Notes under the pieces: model-generated
What the model saw: the letters and a program-made list of their open reading frames with translations, nothing else
Database searches by the model: none
Told to the model about the DNA's origin: nothing
Shown: one piece after another, positions 6,276 through 8,538 of the stretch
Numbering within the stretch: position 1 is the first letter of the stretch
Layout of the letters: each line of letters starts with the position of its first letter
Assembly (NCBI GenBank): GCA_025363505.1
Contig: JANYDV010000196.1
Coordinates: 1 to 8,538 of the forward strand
Length of the DNA stretch: 8,538 bases
Source: Bacteroidota bacterium
GTDB taxonomy: Bacteria > Bacteroidota > Ignavibacteria > Palsa-1295
Direction: 5' to 3'
Translations under genes and position numbers: made by a program

Positions 6276-6758
6276 ATGGACTTGAGTTACTTAGAAAAAG
6301 TTGTCAAGATGTTTGATGACTCGACCTTGACCGAACTGCAGATCGAAGAAGAAGGGACACAAATACGGTTGGCTCGTCAAAAAGAGCCTGCTTCGCCAAT
6401 CCAATTTGCACCTCCGCAGTATGCTTATGGTGCACCAATGACGGCACCGCCACCTCAAAGTGCTCCAACTCCGACTGCTGCCGCTTCAACAAATGCAGCA
6501 CCGGAAACTTCGGCAAAAATGCATGAAGTAAAATCACCGATCGTCGGCACGATCTATCGTGCACCGTCGCCTGACGCAGATTCATATATTCAGGTTGGTC
6601 AGCGTATTGAATCGGGTTCAACACTTTGTATCATCGAAGCGATGAAGTTGATGAATGAGATCGAAAGCGATGCTACAGGGAAGATCGTAAAAATTTGCGT
6701 AGAAAATGGACAGCCTGTTGAATACGGACAGACATTGGTTATAATCGAACTGGATTAA
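6276..6758 (+). CDS. accB: Biotin carboxyl carrier protein of acetyl-CoA carboxylase (BCCP)
   Basis: The product has 160 residues, typical for BCCP (about 150-170). It carries biotin, which AccC carboxylates; the carboxyl group is then passed to acetyl-CoA by the carboxyltransferase to make malonyl-CoA. The N-terminal region (1-35, LEKVVKMFDDSTLTELQIEEE) is the conserved AccC-interacting segment. Residues about 38-82 are a flexible Ala/Pro-rich linker that includes a PPP run (58-60). The biotinyl domain spans about 83-160, with the biotinylation motif EAMKLMNEI at 121-129; the modified residue is Lys124. The domain has SPIVGTIYRAPSPDA, where the insertion after the first strands resembles the thumb typical of bacterial AccB. 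It follows efp by 55 bp and precedes accC by 32 bp. It is preceded by the only strong Shine-Dalgarno in the window. It is intact. Confidence 0.96.
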   Translation: MDLSYLEKVVKMFDDSTLTELQIEEEGTQIRLARQKEPASPIQFAPPQYAYGAPMTAPPPQSAPTPTAAASTNAAPETSAKMHEVKSPIVGTIYRAPSPDADSYIQVGQRIESGSTLCIIEAMKLMNEIESDATGKIVKICVENGQPVEYGQTLVIIELD

Positions 6759-6790
6759 CATCTCACCGATTACTCCATACTAAAACTATA

Positions 6791-8140
6791 ATGTTCCACA
6801 AGATTCTTATAGCCAATCGCGGAGAGATCGCCCTACGAATTATTCGTAGCTGTCGCGAACTTGGTATTAAAACAGTCGCTGTGTTTTCAGAAGCTGATCG
6901 TCATTCGCTTCATGTTCGCTTTGCCGATGAAGCGGTTTGTATCGGTCCGGCGGCAGGAAAACTGTCGTATCTGAATATTCCTCAGATCATTAGCGCAGCC
7001 CATTTAACTGGAGTCGAGGCTATCCATCCGGGCTATGGTTTTCTTGCCGAGAATGCAGAGTTTGCTGATATTTGTAACTCATCAGGTTTTACATTTATCG
7101 GACCATCACCGGAGATGATCCAGTCGATGGGTGATAAAGCTCGTGCCAAGGAGACGATGAAAAAAGCAGGTGTCCCGGTGGTGCCCGGTTCGGAGGGCAT
7201 AGTAACGACGGTTGCCGAGGCGTATGATGTCGCAAAAGAAATCGGTTATCCCGTGATCATTAAAGCGGTAGCCGGCGGCGGCGGACGAGGGATGCGGGTT
7301 GTCACGAAAGAGGCAGAACTTGAGACAAATTATCAAATGGCGCAAACCGAAGCAGCAAATGCTTTTAATAATGGTGATGTGTATATTGAGAAATTTGTAG
7401 AAGGTCCGCGCCACGTTGAGATTCAAGTATTCGGCGATACATTTGGGAATGTCGTTCATTACAATGAACGCGAGTGTTCTATCCAGCGCCGTCATCAAAA
7501 GTTATTAGAAGAGTCGCCATCGCCGGTTGTCACTGATGCAATCCGCGAGAAGATGGGCGCAGCGTCGGTCAAAGGTGCTTCGAGTGTGGGATATGTCGGT
7601 GCCGGTACGATTGAGTTCTTACTCGATGCAAACGGTCAGTTCTACTTTATGGAAATGAATACCCGCATTCAAGTTGAGCATTGTGTGACCGAGCAAGTTA
7701 TTGGGTTGGATTTGATAGCCCAGCAACTTCATGTTGCTGCTGGTGGAAAAATTTCGAAGAAGCAACGCAAGCCGAATGGTCATGCAATCGAATGTCGTAT
7801 CAATGCGGAAGATGTCGAGAAAGATTTTCGACCTTCTCCGGGTATGATAACAAGTTTCCATGCTCCGGGAGGATATGGAGTTCGTTTGGATACTCACGCC
7901 TATGCCGGGTATAGCATACCACCATATTATGACTCACTTGTCGGGAAGTTGATCGCGTGGGGCTCGGATAGGACGGAAGCAATCGATCGCATGAAATCAG
8001 CACTTGATGAGTTTGTGATCGAAGGTATTAAAACAACGATACCATTTCACCGAGCATTGATGCGCGACGAGCAATTCCGTGCCGGGCAGTTTGATACAAA
8101 ATTTTTAGAGACCTTTGATTGGACAAAGGTAAAGTACTAA
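6791..8140 (+). CDS. accC: Biotin carboxylase subunit of acetyl-CoA carboxylase
   Basis: The product has 449 residues, the same as the E. coli enzyme. It uses ATP and bicarbonate to carboxylate the biotin on AccB, the first step of fatty acid synthesis. The N-terminal Rossmann-like domain (1-110) starts FHKILIANRGEIALR. The ATP-grasp domain (about 114-320) includes Lys116, Lys158, the glycine-rich lid AGGGGRGM (161-168), Glu200, His208 and Lys237 in QRRHQKLLEESPSP. MEMNTRIQVEH (287-297) supplies Glu288, Asn290, Arg292 and Glu296 for metal, bicarbonate and catalysis. The C-terminal domain (about 330-445) has HAIECRINAED with Arg336. All recognisable catalytic residues are present. The length and lack of a fused carrier or carboxyltransferase domain favour AccC over pyruvate or propionyl-CoA carboxylase subunits, as does the adjacent accB. 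The ATG at 6791 has no Shine-Dalgarno. The carboxyltransferase genes accA and accD are not in the window. Confidence 0.97.
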   Translation: MFHKILIANRGEIALRIIRSCRELGIKTVAVFSEADRHSLHVRFADEAVCIGPAAGKLSYLNIPQIISAAHLTGVEAIHPGYGFLAENAEFADICNSSGFTFIGPSPEMIQSMGDKARAKETMKKAGVPVVPGSEGIVTTVAEAYDVAKEIGYPVIIKAVAGGGGRGMRVVTKEAELETNYQMAQTEAANAFNNGDVYIEKFVEGPRHVEIQVFGDTFGNVVHYNERECSIQRRHQKLLEESPSPVVTDAIREKMGAASVKGASSVGYVGAGTIEFLLDANGQFYFMEMNTRIQVEHCVTEQVIGLDLIAQQLHVAAGGKISKKQRKPNGHAIECRINAEDVEKDFRPSPGMITSFHAPGGYGVRLDTHAYAGYSIPPYYDSLVGKLIAWGSDRTEAIDRMKSALDEFVIEGIKTTIPFHRALMRDEQFRAGQFDTKFLETFDWTKVKY

Positions 8141-8162
8141 TCATTAACTTATTTTTACGATA

Positions 8163-8538
8163 ATGAATTTTCCTGATACCCTTACCTATACAAAAGAACA
8201 CGAGTGGATAAAAGTTGATGGCAATGTTGCGACTATCGGTATTACCGATTTTGCACAAGGTGAACTCGGCGATGTCATTTTTCTGGATATTGATTCCGGT
8301 AAAACTGTCAATGCCGGTGACTCGGTTGGTTCTGTAGAAGCAGTTAAAACGGTCAGTGATATTTATTCACCTGTTTCAGGAAAGATCATTGAAGTGAATA
8401 TTGCGATCAATGACGCCCCTGAATCGGTTAATAAAGATCCGTATGGTGACGGCTGGTTGCTGAAGGTGGAAATGTCAATGCCGGAAGAAATTGGGGGGAC
8501 ACTCACCGTGGCTGATTACAAAGCATTGATCGGGCAAT
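8163..8538 (+). CDS. gcvH: Glycine cleavage system H protein, nearly complete, 3' end cut by window edge
   Basis: The frame from the ATG at 8163 is open to the window end and gives 125 residues. The family is usually about 125-130 residues, so only the last few residues or just the stop are missing. GcvH carries the aminomethyl group on a lipoyl arm between the P, T and L proteins that break down glycine to CO2, ammonia and methylene-THF. The N-terminus LTYTKEHEWIKVDG, then ATIGITDFAQGELGDVIFLD, is the classic H-protein start. The lipoylation site is Lys62 in GSVEAVKTVSDIYSPVSG. NKDPYGDGWLLKVE and ADYKALIG near the end also match the family. It lies 22 bp after accC and is probably in the same operon. 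An ATG preceded by an AT-rich leader without Shine-Dalgarno is the only sensible start. No gcvT or gcvP is visible. Confidence 0.95.
   Translation, partial: MNFPDTLTYTKEHEWIKVDGNVATIGITDFAQGELGDVIFLDIDSGKTVNAGDSVGSVEAVKTVSDIYSPVSGKIIEVNIAINDAPESVNKDPYGDGWLLKVEMSMPEEIGGTLTVADYKALIGQ

Noticed and set aside
7106..7498. A 130-codon minus-strand frame inside accC
   Set aside because: It is antisense to the ATP-grasp core of accC, with no family resemblance and no ribosome binding site or promoter.
6791..8140. Possibility that the biotin carboxylase belongs to pyruvate or propionyl-CoA carboxylase
   Set aside because: The protein ends at 449 residues like AccC, and the neighbour is a short BCCP with an AccB-type N-terminus rather than a carboxyltransferase.
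1..8538. Mobile element, CRISPR array, tRNA, rRNA or riboswitch
   Set aside because: No regularly spaced repeats, transposase or integrase motifs, terminal inverted repeats, cloverleaf structures or long structured leaders were recognised; all gaps are about 110 bases or less.

Overview
The window looks like ordinary chromosomal core-genome DNA from a member of the Bacteroidota/Chlorobi (FCB) superphylum, possibly an Ignavibacteria- or Kapabacteria-like lineage. Three things point there. A secreted metalloprotease ends in a FlgD-Ig-like, type IX secretion (T9SS)-style C-terminal module. Most genes lack a Shine-Dalgarno sequence and have AT-rich leaders. Matches to the Bacteroidota -7 promoter box (TAnnTTTG) lie in intergenic gaps. 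The phylum call is inference; no 16S rRNA or other decisive marker is present.

Layout, left to right. Positions 1-888 (+) hold the end of pyrH (UMP kinase) and complete frr (ribosome recycling factor), a widespread gene pair. Positions 979-1221 (+) encode a small secreted Lys/Thr-rich protein with a short Cys-Cys-Cys-His module and its own promoter candidate. A strong bidirectional terminator (1237-1273) separates it from the convergent clpC (1290-3884, -), a Hsp100 unfoldase. A 110-bp divergent spacer follows, then a secreted HEFHH metalloprotease (3995-5557, +). Positions 5651-8538 (+) form a probable operon: efp (elongation factor P), accB (biotin carboxyl carrier protein), accC (biotin carboxylase) and a nearly complete gcvH (glycine cleavage H protein), with gaps of 55, 32 and 22 bp.

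How the genes work together. AccB and AccC form the biotin-dependent first half-reaction of acetyl-CoA carboxylase, which supplies malonyl-CoA for fatty acid synthesis; the carboxyltransferase genes are not in the window. GcvH is another swinging-arm carrier, lipoylated rather than biotinylated, used in glycine cleavage. EF-P helps ribosomes through polyproline stretches, and AccB has one in its linker. PyrH, Frr and ClpC are housekeeping functions in pyrimidine metabolism, ribosome recycling and protein quality control.

I found no convincing undescribed multi-gene system, mobile element, CRISPR array, tRNA or rRNA. The points most worth a second look are the EF-P, whose loop-tip residue is Asn rather than the usual modified Lys or Arg; the small secreted Cys/His protein; the T9SS-type metalloprotease with a non-ATG start; and accB as the only gene here with a textbook Shine-Dalgarno.
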